Part shown: piece by piece, positions 55,232-63,939 of the stretch | Position numbering within the stretch: the first letter of the stretch is position 1 | Layout of the letters: each line of letters opens with the position of its first letter | From: Aquimonas sp041395245 | GTDB taxonomy: Bacteria; Pseudomonadota; Gammaproteobacteria; Xanthomonadales; Xanthomonadaceae | Assembly: GCA_041395245.1 (NCBI GenBank) | Contig: JAWLAY010000004.1 | Location: 186,001 to 250,000, forward strand | Reading direction: 5' to 3' | DNA: 64,000 nt | Notes under the pieces: model-generated | What the model saw: only the letters and a program-made list of their open reading frames with translations | Told to the model about the DNA's origin: nothing | Databases searched by the model: none | Translations under genes and position numbers: made by a program

Positions 55232-55810
55232 ATGGCACGCAAGCCTCGTTTGATTCCGCTGATTCGCAGCGTCGTGGAAGACAGCATCCGCAGCACCCAA
55301 CCTGATCTTGGCTTTCTGGCGCGCGAACTGGGCGCGTTGGTGCATCTGGGCTCGGATGGCCGCTATCAGGAGCAACTCAACAGCCTGCGCAGTCGCGCCA
55401 AGGGCTTCTCGCGCTGGCTGATCACCGACAGCAAACGCCCTCCGTATTCCGCGTTCTTTCTGGTCTGGCCGCCGGGACACGTCACACCACTCAACGAGCT
55501 GCGCGGACGGTGGGGCATGGAACTCGTCATTCAGGGTTCGCTGGAAGTACAGGAGTATCAACTCAACGACGAAGGCGTGGCCCCCACCCGCAAACGGATG
55601 ACTTGGCTGGGTGAAAGCGATGCGATCTGGTTCGACCGCGATCAGCACTGCGCACACCGTGGACGCAATCTGTCCAGCCAGCACGCCGCCATCACCCTTC
55701 ATCTAGCCGGTGCACGGCAGGCGCGTTACCGTCTGTTTGAACGCCTCAGCGACAGCAGCTGGAACGTGCGCTCGCGGATCGCCGCCGTGGATGGACGCTT
55801 GACCGTCTGA
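55232..55810 (+). CDS. Cupin, cysteine/thiol-dioxygenase-like, metal ligands altered
   Basis: The 192-residue protein has AAGGAGG six bases before its ATG. The core (FLVWPPGHVTPLNELRGRWG, then MELVIQGSLEVQEYQ, then CAHRGRNLSSQHAAITLHLAG) follows the cysteine-dioxygenase-type cupin pattern. The first metal motif, normally TPIHDHxxxWG, reads TPLNELRGRWG, so the two histidines of HxH are replaced by Asn and Leu. The third His (CAHRGRN) seems kept. Iron-dependent thiol oxidation is therefore doubtful. It may be a non-catalytic or sensor cupin, and the substrate is unknown. Confidence 0.7.
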   Translation: MARKPRLIPLIRSVVEDSIRSTQPDLGFLARELGALVHLGSDGRYQEQLNSLRSRAKGFSRWLITDSKRPPYSAFFLVWPPGHVTPLNELRGRWGMELVIQGSLEVQEYQLNDEGVAPTRKRMTWLGESDAIWFDRDQHCAHRGRNLSSQHAAITLHLAGARQARYRLFERLSDSSWNVRSRIAAVDGRLTV

Positions 55811-55839
55811 CACGCCCACAGGAATTGCCGATCAGCAAA

Positions 55840-55867
55840 AAAAACGCCCCGTTTCCGGGGCGTTTTT
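55840..55867. terminator. Bidirectional terminator between the cupin gene and rpoH
   Basis: AAAAACGCCCC and GGGGCGTTTTT form an 11-base-pair stem with a six-base loop. It has A- and T-runs on both sides and so serves both convergent genes. Confidence 0.9.
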
Positions 55868-55885
55868 GTGTCACCGAAGGCGCAT

Positions 55886-56746
55886 TCAGGCCGCGAACAA
55901 GGCCTTCATCTTTTTCATCGCGACCGACTCGATCTGCCGGATACGCTCAGCGGATATACCGTACTCGTCGGCCAGCTCCTGCAAGGTCAGTTTGCTGTCT
56001 GCCAACCAGCGCCGGGTGATGATGTCGCGGGACCGCGCATCCAGTCCGGCCAGTCCTTCACGCAGCACATCCAATCGATTTTCCTCTTCGTCGTCTTCCG
56101 CATAGCGCAAGGACGGATCGGCACCGTGCTGCTCAAGGAAAGCCACCGGCGCGGGACGCGCATCGTCTTCATCCTGATCGGCAGGTGCATCGAAACCGAT
56201 GTCCTTGCCGTTCAGACGCGCCTCCATTTCCAGCACTTCCGCCACCGGCACGTTCAAATCGCGCGCGATGGTCTGGACTTCCTCGTGGTTCATCCAGCCC
56301 AGGCGTTTCTTGCTCTTGCGCAGATTGAAGAACAGCTTGCGCTGCGCTTTCGTGGTCGCAATCTTGACGATGCGCCAGTTGCGCAGGATGAACTCGTGCA
56401 TCTCGGCGCGAATCCAGTGCACGGCAAACGACACCAGCCGAACACCCTGATCCGGATCGAAGCGCTTGACGGCCTTCATCAACCCGATGTTGCCTTCCTG
56501 GATCAGATCGGCCATCTGCAGGCCGTAGCCGTTGTAGCCACGGGCGACATGCACGACAAAACGCAAATGTGCCAACACCAGTCGACGCGCAGCGGACAGG
56601 TCATCTTCGTCCAGGTACTGACGCGCCAACGCCTGCTCATCCTCGGGACTCAACACCGGAATCCGGTTGACCGAGGTGATATAGGCATCCAGCGAGCCCA
56701 GCGCGCAGGGAATCGGCAGATTGTGAGTCACCAAAGCTTGGTTCAT
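55886..56746 (-). CDS. rpoH: RNA polymerase heat-shock sigma factor (sigma-32)
   Basis: The 286-residue sigma factor directs transcription of chaperones and proteases after heat or misfolding stress. Region 2 holds GLQMADLIQEGNIGLMKAVK and HWIRAEMHEFILRNWRIVK. The RpoH box QRKLFFNLRKSKKR is diagnostic, and region 4 ends LQELADEYGISAERIRQIE. AAGGAG precedes the ATG at 56746. Its promoter region carries a perfect CIRCE element (56770-56796), placing it under the HrcA repressor as well. It is downstream of terC on the same strand, but the promoter between them suggests separate control. Confidence 0.96.
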   Translation of the reverse strand: MNQALVTHNLPIPCALGSLDAYITSVNRIPVLSPEDEQALARQYLDEDDLSAARRLVLAHLRFVVHVARGYNGYGLQMADLIQEGNIGLMKAVKRFDPDQGVRLVSFAVHWIRAEMHEFILRNWRIVKIATTKAQRKLFFNLRKSKKRLGWMNHEEVQTIARDLNVPVAEVLEMEARLNGKDIGFDAPADQDEDDARPAPVAFLEQHGADPSLRYAEDDEEENRLDVLREGLAGLDARSRDIITRRWLADSKLTLQELADEYGISAERIRQIESVAMKKMKALFAA

Positions 56747-56769
56747 GGACGTCTCCTTGGAGGCGAATT

Positions 56770-56796
56770 TTAGCACTCTGCCCATGGGAGTGCTAA
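56770..56796 (-). promoter_or_regulatory. CIRCE operator (HrcA site) in the rpoH promoter
   Basis: TTAGCACTC-N9-GAGTGCTAA is an exact match to the CIRCE consensus. In the minus direction a possible promoter (TTGCAT at 56816-56821, 16 bases, TGTTTA at 56794-56799) precedes it. CIRCE therefore overlaps the -10 region and the transcription start, about 24 bases upstream of the rpoH ATG. Confidence 0.93.
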
Positions 56797-56822
56797 ACAC
56801 ACTGAAAAGTTCCCGATGCAAG

Positions 56823-57815
56823 TCACTTGCCTGAGGGCTCATCCGCCGCCAAGCCCTTTCCCCGACGTGGGTCTCCCGGCGGCCACAGCAGGCTGATCAC
56901 GATACTGGTCACCAGAATGGACAGAACCACCCCCAAGGAGACCAGCGAGTTCACCTTGATCACATCGACCAGCAACATCTTGGTGCCGACAAAGACCAAT
57001 ACAAGAGCCAAACCGTAGGTCAACAGATGGAAGCGCTCCTTCATGTCGGCCAGCAGGAAGTAGAGCGCCCGCAAGCCAAGAATCGCGAAGATGTTGGCCG
57101 TCATGACGATGAACGGATCTTCGGTCACCGCATAGATTGCCGGGATCGAGTCCACCGCAAAGATGATGTCCGTGACCGCGACCAGGATCACCACCACGAA
57201 CAACGGCGTGAACCAGCGTTTCCCGGCTTCGGTGAAGCTGAACTGCTCGCCACGAAAATCCCGCGAAATCGCCAGATGCTTGCGCATCCAGCGCAGTACC
57301 GGGTTTTTCTCCAGATCCGGCGTTTCGTCGGCGAACCACAGCATTTTCACGCCAGTGATCAACAGGAACAGTCCGAAGAAATACAGAATCCAGTGGAACT
57401 TCGCGATCAACAAACCGCCGAGCAGAATCATGATCGCGCGCAGCACGATGGCGCCGACGATGCCCAGGATGATCACCCGCTTCTGGAATTCCACCGGTAC
57501 TGCGAAGTAGGTGAACAGCATCAGGAAGACGAAGATGTTGTCGACCGACAGCGATTTTTCGATCAGGTACCCGGTCAGGAACTCCGAGACGCGTGTATTC
57601 GCAACGTCCAGACCCGCCGCACCCTTCAAATACCACCACAGCACCGCCGCAAACACCAAGGCCAGAGCGACCCAGATCAAGGTCCAGACGCTGGCCTCCT
57701 TGACGCTGACCTTGTGCGGCCCTTGTTGCCGCATCATCAACAGATCCACCAGCACGGCGAGGATGACGAAAACGCCAAATCCTGCCCACATCCACCATTC
57801 GCCAATCGTATCCAT
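56823..57815 (-). CDS. TerC/Alx-family membrane protein, Mn-responsive
   Basis: The 330-residue inner-membrane protein has nine or so helices with the conserved SLSVDNIFVFLMLF and VAVTDIIFAVDSIPAI blocks (acidic residues within helices) that define TerC/Alx. The family is linked to manganese efflux and metal or pH homeostasis. The ATG at 57815 follows AAGGA. The 5' leader is a yybP-ykoY manganese riboswitch, as for E. coli alx. A stretch CTGGATCCT before the start can pair with AGGATTCCAG over the ribosome binding site, suggesting control of translation initiation. Confidence 0.93.
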   Translation of the reverse strand: MDTIGEWWMWAGFGVFVILAVLVDLLMMRQQGPHKVSVKEASVWTLIWVALALVFAAVLWWYLKGAAGLDVANTRVSEFLTGYLIEKSLSVDNIFVFLMLFTYFAVPVEFQKRVIILGIVGAIVLRAIMILLGGLLIAKFHWILYFFGLFLLITGVKMLWFADETPDLEKNPVLRWMRKHLAISRDFRGEQFSFTEAGKRWFTPLFVVVILVAVTDIIFAVDSIPAIYAVTEDPFIVMTANIFAILGLRALYFLLADMKERFHLLTYGLALVLVFVGTKMLLVDVIKVNSLVSLGVVLSILVTSIVISLLWPPGDPRRGKGLAADEPSGK

Positions 57816-57904
57816 ACTGGAATCCTTCGCGCACCCTGAGGATCCAGGCCCAGGGAAAAAGACCTGCCGCGCACCACATTTCGCCGTCTTTCGACGACCC
57901 ATGG

Positions 57905-58005
57905 CGACGACAAGGTCTTGCTCGTGACGAATCACCGATGGGACCGGAGGCTGCTGCCCCGTATTGACGACCCCACCGCGAAGAGCTACTCCCCTTGGAG
58001 TGACC
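57905..58005 (-). promoter_or_regulatory. yybP-ykoY manganese riboswitch
   Basis: Reading the minus strand, AAGGGGAGTAGC starts near 58000. GTCGTCAATACGG and a CCGGTCCCATCGG-type stem follow, and CGAGCAAGACCTTG ends near 57911. These are the two conserved metal-binding loops of the yybP-ykoY class, which activate expression when Mn2+ binds. Confidence 0.88.
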
Positions 58006-58066
58006 AAGCCCGTAAGGCTGGTCTGGGCCGAAAGTCTACCTGACGAAAGTCATGATGGCGTGAACC

Positions 58067-58777
58067 TCACGCAGGCAAACGCCAGTCCACCGCGGTCTGC
58101 CCTCGGCCCTGCAGATAGCGATTGGCGGCAGAAAAATGGCCACAGCCGATGAATCCGCGATAGGCCGACAGCGGCGAAGGATGCGGAGCGCGCAACACGC
58201 AATGACGCGTCCGATCGATCATCCGTCCCTTGGCCTGCGCATAGCTGCCCCACAGCATGAACACCACACCCTCGCGTTGCTCCGCGAGAACGCGAATAAC
58301 GGCATCGGTGAACGGCTCCCAGCCTTTGCCCTGATGCGAGCCCGCTCGCCCTGCCTCGACCGTCAGCACCGCATTCAATAGCAGCACGCCTTGTTCCGCC
58401 CACGCCTGCAGGTGGCCATGATGAGGCTTGGGAAAACCGAGATCGCGTTCGATTTCGGCAAAGATGTTCTGTAGCGAGGGCGGCACCGCCACGCCGGGCG
58501 GTACTGAAAAACTCAGTCCATGTGCTTGTCCGGGGCCGTGATAGGGGTCCTGCCCCAGAATCACCACTTTCACCTGATCAAACGGCGTCGCGTCCAAGGC
58601 AGCGAACATCTGCCCGGCAGGCGGAAACACACGCACACCCAACTCCCGTTGCTGCAGCAGAAAGGCACGCAATGCCTGCATGTGCGGCGAGGTGAGTGCA
58701 TCGCCCAGGCGCGTCTTCCAACTCTCGTGCAAACGCACGCGCGCCAGTTCGGGCGGCTCGGTCGGCACCACGATCAA
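58067..58777 (-). CDS. ung: Uracil-DNA glycosylase, family 1
   Basis: The 236-residue enzyme removes uracil from DNA to start base-excision repair. The catalytic loop VVILGQDPYHGPGQAHGLSF and the DNA-intercalating HPSPLSAYRGFIGCGHFS are both intact. The ATG at 58777 overlaps the stop of the two-receiver gene by four bases (ATGA), so the two are translated in series. Ordinary length for the family. Confidence 0.96.
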   Translation of the reverse strand: MIVVPTEPPELARVRLHESWKTRLGDALTSPHMQALRAFLLQQRELGVRVFPPAGQMFAALDATPFDQVKVVILGQDPYHGPGQAHGLSFSVPPGVAVPPSLQNIFAEIERDLGFPKPHHGHLQAWAEQGVLLLNAVLTVEAGRAGSHQGKGWEPFTDAVIRVLAEQREGVVFMLWGSYAQAKGRMIDRTRHCVLRAPHPSPLSAYRGFIGCGHFSAANRYLQGRGQTAVDWRLPA

Positions 58778-59631
58778 CTCGCTTTGGCGGCGACTTTTGC
58801 GCGCATGATCCGACCCACCCGCAATTGGAACAGCAATTTGGTGACCAGCAATCGTTCTTCGATCGGTTTCTGCACCAGGTCATTCGCACCCGCGCGCAGC
58901 AGCGCCGACTGATTGGCAGGATTGTCATCGCCGGTCATCACCAGTACCGGCAGTTGCGCACGCGCGTAAGCGAAACGTCCGCGAACCTGTTCAAGCAGAT
59001 CATGCCCGGTCAATCCGCCCTTCAGATAGACATCGGTCAGCACGATGTCGGGGCCAGGCGCTCGACCCTCGGCGACGTATCCGTCAAGCAGGGCGAGCGC
59101 ATCCTCCACGCTGACCACGTGGTTGACCTTGAGACCGTGCTTTTCGAGCATCCGCCGGGTTGCCACCGCCACCACCTTGCTGTCCTCGACGTACAACACT
59201 TCCCCACCCAGCACGTCTTGCGGATGGACGTAGCCGCGGATGAACTCGGCCAGACTGGCAAAGCCCAGCGACTTGTCGAAGTAGTCGGTCACGTCGTCGG
59301 TGAAACTGCGCTCCAGCAGCCTCTCGTTGACGTCGCCGGACACCACGATGATCGGGATGAAGGCCTGCGGCGCATGTTCGCGAACAAAACGGGCCAATTC
59401 CATGCCATCCATGTCCGGCAGCCGCAGTGCCATGGTGATCAAGTCGACAACACCACTCTGCAAGGCCTCTTTGGCTGCCGCACCGGACTCGCAGGACACC
59501 ACGGTCAGTTGTGGCAACTCCTGCTTGAGCACCTGCTCGATCATGCGGCGGACCAGCTTGGAGCCGTCCACTACCATGACCCGCGGGTTGTCCGACGTGA
59601 TATGCCGCGTGATGCTGTGATGCACGCTCAT
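58774..59631 (-). CDS. Two-receiver response regulator with a degenerate first receiver
   Basis: The 285-residue protein consists of two REC domains and no output domain. In the first (about residues 15-130) the phospho-acceptor Asp is replaced by A68 (LITMALRLPDMDG), although VVDGSK, VVSGD and the Lys in FDKS remain. The second (about 145-280) has YVEDSK, the acceptor Asp in IVLTDVYLKGG, MTGDD and VQKP, so it can be phosphorylated. It may act as a phosphorelay partner or adaptor. The cognate kinase is not in the window. Confidence 0.85.
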   Translation of the reverse strand: MSVHHSITRHITSDNPRVMVVDGSKLVRRMIEQVLKQELPQLTVVSCESGAAAKEALQSGVVDLITMALRLPDMDGMELARFVREHAPQAFIPIIVVSGDVNERLLERSFTDDVTDYFDKSLGFASLAEFIRGYVHPQDVLGGEVLYVEDSKVVAVATRRMLEKHGLKVNHVVSVEDALALLDGYVAEGRAPGPDIVLTDVYLKGGLTGHDLLEQVRGRFAYARAQLPVLVMTGDDNPANQSALLRAGANDLVQKPIEERLLVTKLLFQLRVGRIMRAKVAAKAS

Positions 59632-59697
59632 GTGCGACTCGCCGAAACGCCGGAGACTCGCACCGCGCTGCCCACAATTCGATGCCCTTTCATCAAT

Positions 59698-60684
59698 TCA
59701 GCTTCCTGCTCGATGCCGTCGCAACCAATGACCCGCTGCCAACCAGGCGCCCAACCATCCCAGACCGGCGGCCAGGGCCCATAAGGCCATACCGTGCAGG
59801 ATACCCAATCCTTGCAGTTGGAACCCACCACCATAGGTGCTGACCAGATCGCTCACTGGAGATTGCATAACCCACAGCACCGCCTGCAGCAGGCCCAACG
59901 CGGTGGCACCGGCTAAAAGCCCCATCCAAGCGCCAAGGTAGAGATACGGGCGTCGGATGAAGGCATCCGACCCACCCAGCAATTGCATGATCTCGATTTC
60001 ATCGGCGCGGCCATCGATGGCCAGTCGAACACTGTTGCCGACCACCAGCAACGCGCCCAAACCGAGCAACATCGCCACGGTCAGGGAAAAATGCTGGCCG
60101 AATCGAAGCCAAGCGTCCAGACGTGATTGCCACTCGGCATCGAAGTGAACCGCGTCGACGTCGGGCAGCGCACCGAGCTTTGCCTGCAGTGCGTCGGGAT
60201 CGGCCTGCTCCAACACGCCCACCCGCAGTACCGCCGGGATCGGGTTGCCATCCAGCAAATCGAGTGCCTCGTCGAAACCCGCCAGTGCGCGGAACTCGGC
60301 CAACCCCTGTTCCGCAGTCTGCACTTGAACGCCACTCACGCCGGGCCATTCGCGGATCAGTGCGGCGGTCGATGCGATCACTGCGGGGTCGCTATCGATC
60401 CGCATGAACACGCTGACCTCGCGCGCCTGCTCAACCGACCCGGACAGTCGTTGCAGATTGCTCAGAGCCACCCACAGACACAGCGGCAAGGCCAGTGCGA
60501 TGGCCATGACGCCGATGCTGAGCGCACTGGATGCCGGTCGGGTTGCCAGACGACCGAGGCTGGACAGGGCGGAATACAGGTGCGCGTGCGTCCAGGCACC
60601 GAGCGCTTCGCGCCAGGCTCGGCGCATGGGATTTACAGAGGGCGTCACGGGTGCGCCGACAGGTGTCCTGACACGCCGGTTCAT
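59698..60684 (-). CDS. ftsX: Cell division protein FtsX
   Basis: The 328-residue membrane partner of FtsE has four helices: one near residue 65 (ALSIGVMAIALALPLCLWVAL), then a periplasmic loop (about 85-190), then three more. The family block IDGRADEIEIMQLLGGSDAFIRRPYLYLGA is conserved. FtsEX transmits ATP hydrolysis across the inner membrane to activate cell-wall amidases at the septum. It overlaps ftsE by four bases (ATGA). Confidence 0.95.
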   Translation of the reverse strand: MNRRVRTPVGAPVTPSVNPMRRAWREALGAWTHAHLYSALSSLGRLATRPASSALSIGVMAIALALPLCLWVALSNLQRLSGSVEQAREVSVFMRIDSDPAVIASTAALIREWPGVSGVQVQTAEQGLAEFRALAGFDEALDLLDGNPIPAVLRVGVLEQADPDALQAKLGALPDVDAVHFDAEWQSRLDAWLRFGQHFSLTVAMLLGLGALLVVGNSVRLAIDGRADEIEIMQLLGGSDAFIRRPYLYLGAWMGLLAGATALGLLQAVLWVMQSPVSDLVSTYGGGFQLQGLGILHGMALWALAAGLGWLGAWLAAGHWLRRHRAGS

Positions 60685-61361
60685 TCCGCCCCCGGACGAA
60701 AATCATCGATCAGCTTGCCCTGCGCCAGAACCAGCACGCGCTTGCCCATTTTCCGCACCAGATGAAGATCGTGACTGGCCACCAGAACCGTGGTTCCCTG
60801 CGCGCTCAAGGTGGCAAACAGTCCCATGATGTCCGCCGCCAGTTGCGGATCGAGATTCCCGGTCGGCTCGTCCGCCAGCAGGATCAAGGGCTGCACCACG
60901 ATGGCCCGCGCAATCCCGACGCGTTGCTGTTCGCCCGCCGACAGGGCGGTCGGCAGCGCGCGCTCGCGCGACAGCAAGCCCACCCGATCCAGCGCCGCTC
61001 GGACGCGACGCCCCATGTCGGCGCGCGACACGCCCGCCATGATCAACGGCAAAGCCAGGTTGTCGAACAGACTGCGGTCCAGCAGCAAACGATGATCCTG
61101 AAACACCATGCCTAACCGCCGCCGCAGGCTGGGAATGCCACGCGGGCGGATCTGCGCCAGATTCCGACCTTCCAGCAGGACCGTGCCGCGGGACGCGCGC
61201 TCAGCCAGATGAATCAGGCGAAGCACGGTGCTTTTGCCCGCACCGGAGTGCCCGGTCAGAAACACCATTTCCCCACCGTCCATCGAGAAGCTGATGTCAC
61301 GCAGCGCCTCCTGCCCGCTCGGGTAGCGTTTGCTGACGTTTTCGAAAGCGAGCAAAGGCAT
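60681..61361 (-). CDS. ftsE: Cell division ATP-binding protein FtsE
   Basis: The 226-residue ABC ATPase has Walker A GHSGAGKST, signature ALSAGEQQRVGIARA, Walker B ILLADEPTGNLD and the switch His in VASHDL. It pairs with FtsX encoded next. The start overlaps the gspF stop by one base (TGATG). Placement after gspF rather than ftsY is unlike E. coli. Confidence 0.95.
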   Translation of the reverse strand: MPLLAFENVSKRYPSGQEALRDISFSMDGGEMVFLTGHSGAGKSTVLRLIHLAERASRGTVLLEGRNLAQIRPRGIPSLRRRLGMVFQDHRLLLDRSLFDNLALPLIMAGVSRADMGRRVRAALDRVGLLSRERALPTALSAGEQQRVGIARAIVVQPLILLADEPTGNLDPQLAADIMGLFATLSAQGTTVLVASHDLHLVRKMGKRVLVLAQGKLIDDFRPGAE

Positions 61362-62566
61362 CAGCGCACCAATGTGTTCATCTGGAAGATGGGCAGCAGA
61401 ATCGCAAGAACGATGAACAGCACCAAGGCACCCATCAACAGGATCACGCCCGGACCCAACGCCGCCATCGCCACACCGAGCGATGTATCGAGCTCACGCT
61501 CCTGATGCTGCGCCGCCTCCGACAGCATCGCATCCAGACGTCCACTCCGCTCACCGCTGGCAATCAAACGAACCGCCACGGGCGGAAACTGACCGCAATC
61601 CGCCAACGAACGCGCAAAGCCCTGCCCTTCGCGCACGCGCGAGGCGACCTGCGAAAGACTGCCGCGCAACAGCGGGTTCTGCACCACCTGGCTGGCAATC
61701 GACAGTGCCTCCAGTAGCGGCACGGCGGCATTGACCAACAGCGCCAGTGTGCGCGCGAAGCGAGCGGTATCCAGCGCGCGCAGCAGGCGCCCCAGCAAGG
61801 GCACGCCCAGCAGGAAGGCACTGAGCTGCCGCCGCACGGCGGGCTGTCGCATCAGCAGAATCGACACCACGGCCGCGACCGCCAGTGCCAGCAGCAGCCC
61901 CAATCCGAACTGCGAAGTGAAGTCGGAGAGCGCCAACAGGATGCGCGTCGGCATCGGCAGCGCACGACCGGCCTGATCAAACACCCCGATCACCTGCGGC
62001 ACCACCCAGATCATCAAACCACTGACGACCGCCAAGGCCACAACGGTCAGCAGGATCGGGTAGGTCAATGCCAATAACACCCGTCGCGACAGCGCATCGC
62101 GTTGCTCGGCATGTTCCGCCAACCGCTGCAGAACGCTGTCCAGCTTGCCCGCCGATTCACCTGCCGCCACCGACGCGCGGTACAGGGCCGGAAACGAATC
62201 CGGAAACTCCGCCATTGCGGTCGCCAGCGGCACACCCTCGATCACGCGCGCCCGCAAGGCCATGACCTGATTGCGCAGGCGGCCCTCGCTGCCTTCCGCG
62301 AGGGCCGCCAAGGCCTCGTCGATGGGCAGCCCGGAAACCACCAGCGTCGCTAACTGCCGCATCAACAGCGCCAGTTGCGCCGGTTTCAGACGCGCCCGAC
62401 CAAGCCAACCACCGCGCGCCAGACGCTCGCTGGCGGGTTCCACACGCAAGGGCTGCAAGCCACGCTCGCGCAACATCGCACGCGCCGCACGCGGCGTATC
62501 CGCTTGCAGCACGCCCCCTTGCTGACGCCCTTGGGCATCGAGTGCTTGATATTCGAAAGCAGGCAT
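61361..62566 (-). CDS. gspF: Type II secretion inner-membrane platform protein GspF
   Basis: The 401-residue protein begins MPAFEYQALDAQGRQQGGVL, standard for GspF, and has two T2SS/T4P-type GspF domains (RQLATLVVSGLPIDEALAAL and TLALLVNAAVPLLEALSI) with three membrane helices. It organises the secretion ATPase GspE on the inner membrane. The ATG at 62566 gives the usual N-terminus. gspE and the other gsp genes are not in the window, so they must lie elsewhere. Confidence 0.92.
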   Translation of the reverse strand: MPAFEYQALDAQGRQQGGVLQADTPRAARAMLRERGLQPLRVEPASERLARGGWLGRARLKPAQLALLMRQLATLVVSGLPIDEALAALAEGSEGRLRNQVMALRARVIEGVPLATAMAEFPDSFPALYRASVAAGESAGKLDSVLQRLAEHAEQRDALSRRVLLALTYPILLTVVALAVVSGLMIWVVPQVIGVFDQAGRALPMPTRILLALSDFTSQFGLGLLLALAVAAVVSILLMRQPAVRRQLSAFLLGVPLLGRLLRALDTARFARTLALLVNAAVPLLEALSIASQVVQNPLLRGSLSQVASRVREGQGFARSLADCGQFPPVAVRLIASGERSGRLDAMLSEAAQHQERELDTSLGVAMAALGPGVILLMGALVLFIVLAILLPIFQMNTLVR

Positions 62567-62630
62567 GGACGAAGTGTAGCGGTGCGCCACCGTCACCGGG
62601 GATCATCCCGGTGCATTCAGACCAGGACCC

Positions 62631-63377
62631 TCAGCCGGGACGGCCGACCTTGAGCGTCAGAGGCCAGACGACCTCACGAACCTGCGAGGCATTGCCCCAG
62701 GCACGCGCCATGTCAGGCTGGATGGCGTCGACCGCGTCGATGCCCTTCTCGCGGAGATGACGCTGACTTGCCGACCAGCTGCGCAGATAGTCGAGATATT
62801 GATCGAGCGTCCACTGCTGCCGCAGCGTGAAGTCCGGTGCCGCTATCGCCCTGAACGGAAATGCCAGATCGGCGTAAGCGTTTTCGATGTGCTTACGTTC
62901 CACCGGCCAGAACGGCGCGAGCAACCCCCGGTAAAGGCGATCAAACACCACATCGATGGTTGGCTCGACACGCGAGATGCCGTAACACCACGCCGCGATG
63001 ACGCCATCGTGGCGCAGCACGCCACGCGCAATTGCGTAGAAGGCATCAAGGTCAAACCAGTGCAGCGCCTGCGCGACCGTAATGAGGTCGACACTGTGCA
63101 GCGACAGCGTCGGCAACTCGGCGGGCTCGACCCGATAGTCGATGGCGCGATGCCGCTCCGCTTGTCCCACCTGCGCCGCGCTGGCATCCGTGGCAATCAC
63201 GCGTTCGAAATGATCGGTCAAGGCCAACGCGGCCTGACCATTGCCGCATCCGACATCCCAAGCCAGCTCGCGCTCACCGGGCAGACTCGCCAGCCAGGCA
63301 AACAGCTCAGGCGGATAGTCAGGACGCGCTTGCGCGTACTGCACCGCATGACCGGAGAAGTGATCCTGGAAGCTCAT
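62631..63377 (-). CDS. Class I SAM-dependent methyltransferase
   Basis: The 248-residue protein has the SAM-binding motif AWDVGCGNGQAALAL, ATDASAAQVGQAE and ITVAQALHWFDLDAFY, as in small methyltransferases of the TMT/YcgJ-like type. The final third (QWTLDQYLDYLRSWSASQR) resembles trans-aconitate-type or UbiE-like relatives. The substrate is unknown. It is divergent from the acetyltransferase gene with a short intergenic region. Confidence 0.88.
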   Translation of the reverse strand: MSFQDHFSGHAVQYAQARPDYPPELFAWLASLPGERELAWDVGCGNGQAALALTDHFERVIATDASAAQVGQAERHRAIDYRVEPAELPTLSLHSVDLITVAQALHWFDLDAFYAIARGVLRHDGVIAAWCYGISRVEPTIDVVFDRLYRGLLAPFWPVERKHIENAYADLAFPFRAIAAPDFTLRQQWTLDQYLDYLRSWSASQRHLREKGIDAVDAIQPDMARAWGNASQVREVVWPLTLKVGRPG

Positions 63378-63468
63378 GCCCGGAGTGTACAGTCAAGCGA
63401 ACGACCGCGTCGCGCGTTGTGCTTACGGCACACTGCCACCCCATCCGCCCGGACAAAGGACACACGCC

Positions 63469-63939
63469 ATGCCTCAACCACCCGACGCCATCCACACCCG
63501 TGCAGCGACTCTGGACGACCTCGACTTCCTCGTGCAGTGCAATCAGCAGATGGCGCAGGAGACCGAACACCTGGCGCTTGATCGCACTCGACTGCAAGCC
63601 GGTATCCACGCGGTGCTCAGCGATCCGTCTCGCGGCTTCTATCGAATTGCCGAATACCAAAATGAACGCGCTGGCTGCCTGATGATCACCTACGAATGGA
63701 GCGACTGGCGCAACGCCTGGTGGTGGTGGATTCAGAGCGTGTATGTGACGCCGCCGCAACGTCGAACCGGCGTCTTCAGCACGCTCTACCGGCACGTCCT
63801 GCACGACGCCCAACAACGATCCGATGTCTGCGGATTGCGCCTTTACGTCGAGCGCGACAACCAGCACGCCCAAGCAACCTATGCGCGACTCGGCATGGTC
63901 GAAAGCCACTACCGGATGTTCGAACAGGCGCTGACCTGA
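63469..63939 (+). CDS. GNAT-family N-acetyltransferase
   Basis: The 156-residue protein starts at the ATG 63469, giving the usual IHTRAATLDDLDFLVQCNQ opening. The acetyl-CoA site is IQSVYVTPPQRRTGVFSTLYRHV and the C-terminal block GLRLYVERDNQHAQATYARLGM is standard for GNAT. The substrate is not predictable. After its stop only a GGCGGC/GCCGCC hairpin (about 63965-63979) and no gene is visible to the window edge. Confidence 0.88.
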   Translation: MPQPPDAIHTRAATLDDLDFLVQCNQQMAQETEHLALDRTRLQAGIHAVLSDPSRGFYRIAEYQNERAGCLMITYEWSDWRNAWWWWIQSVYVTPPQRRTGVFSTLYRHVLHDAQQRSDVCGLRLYVERDNQHAQATYARLGMVESHYRMFEQALT

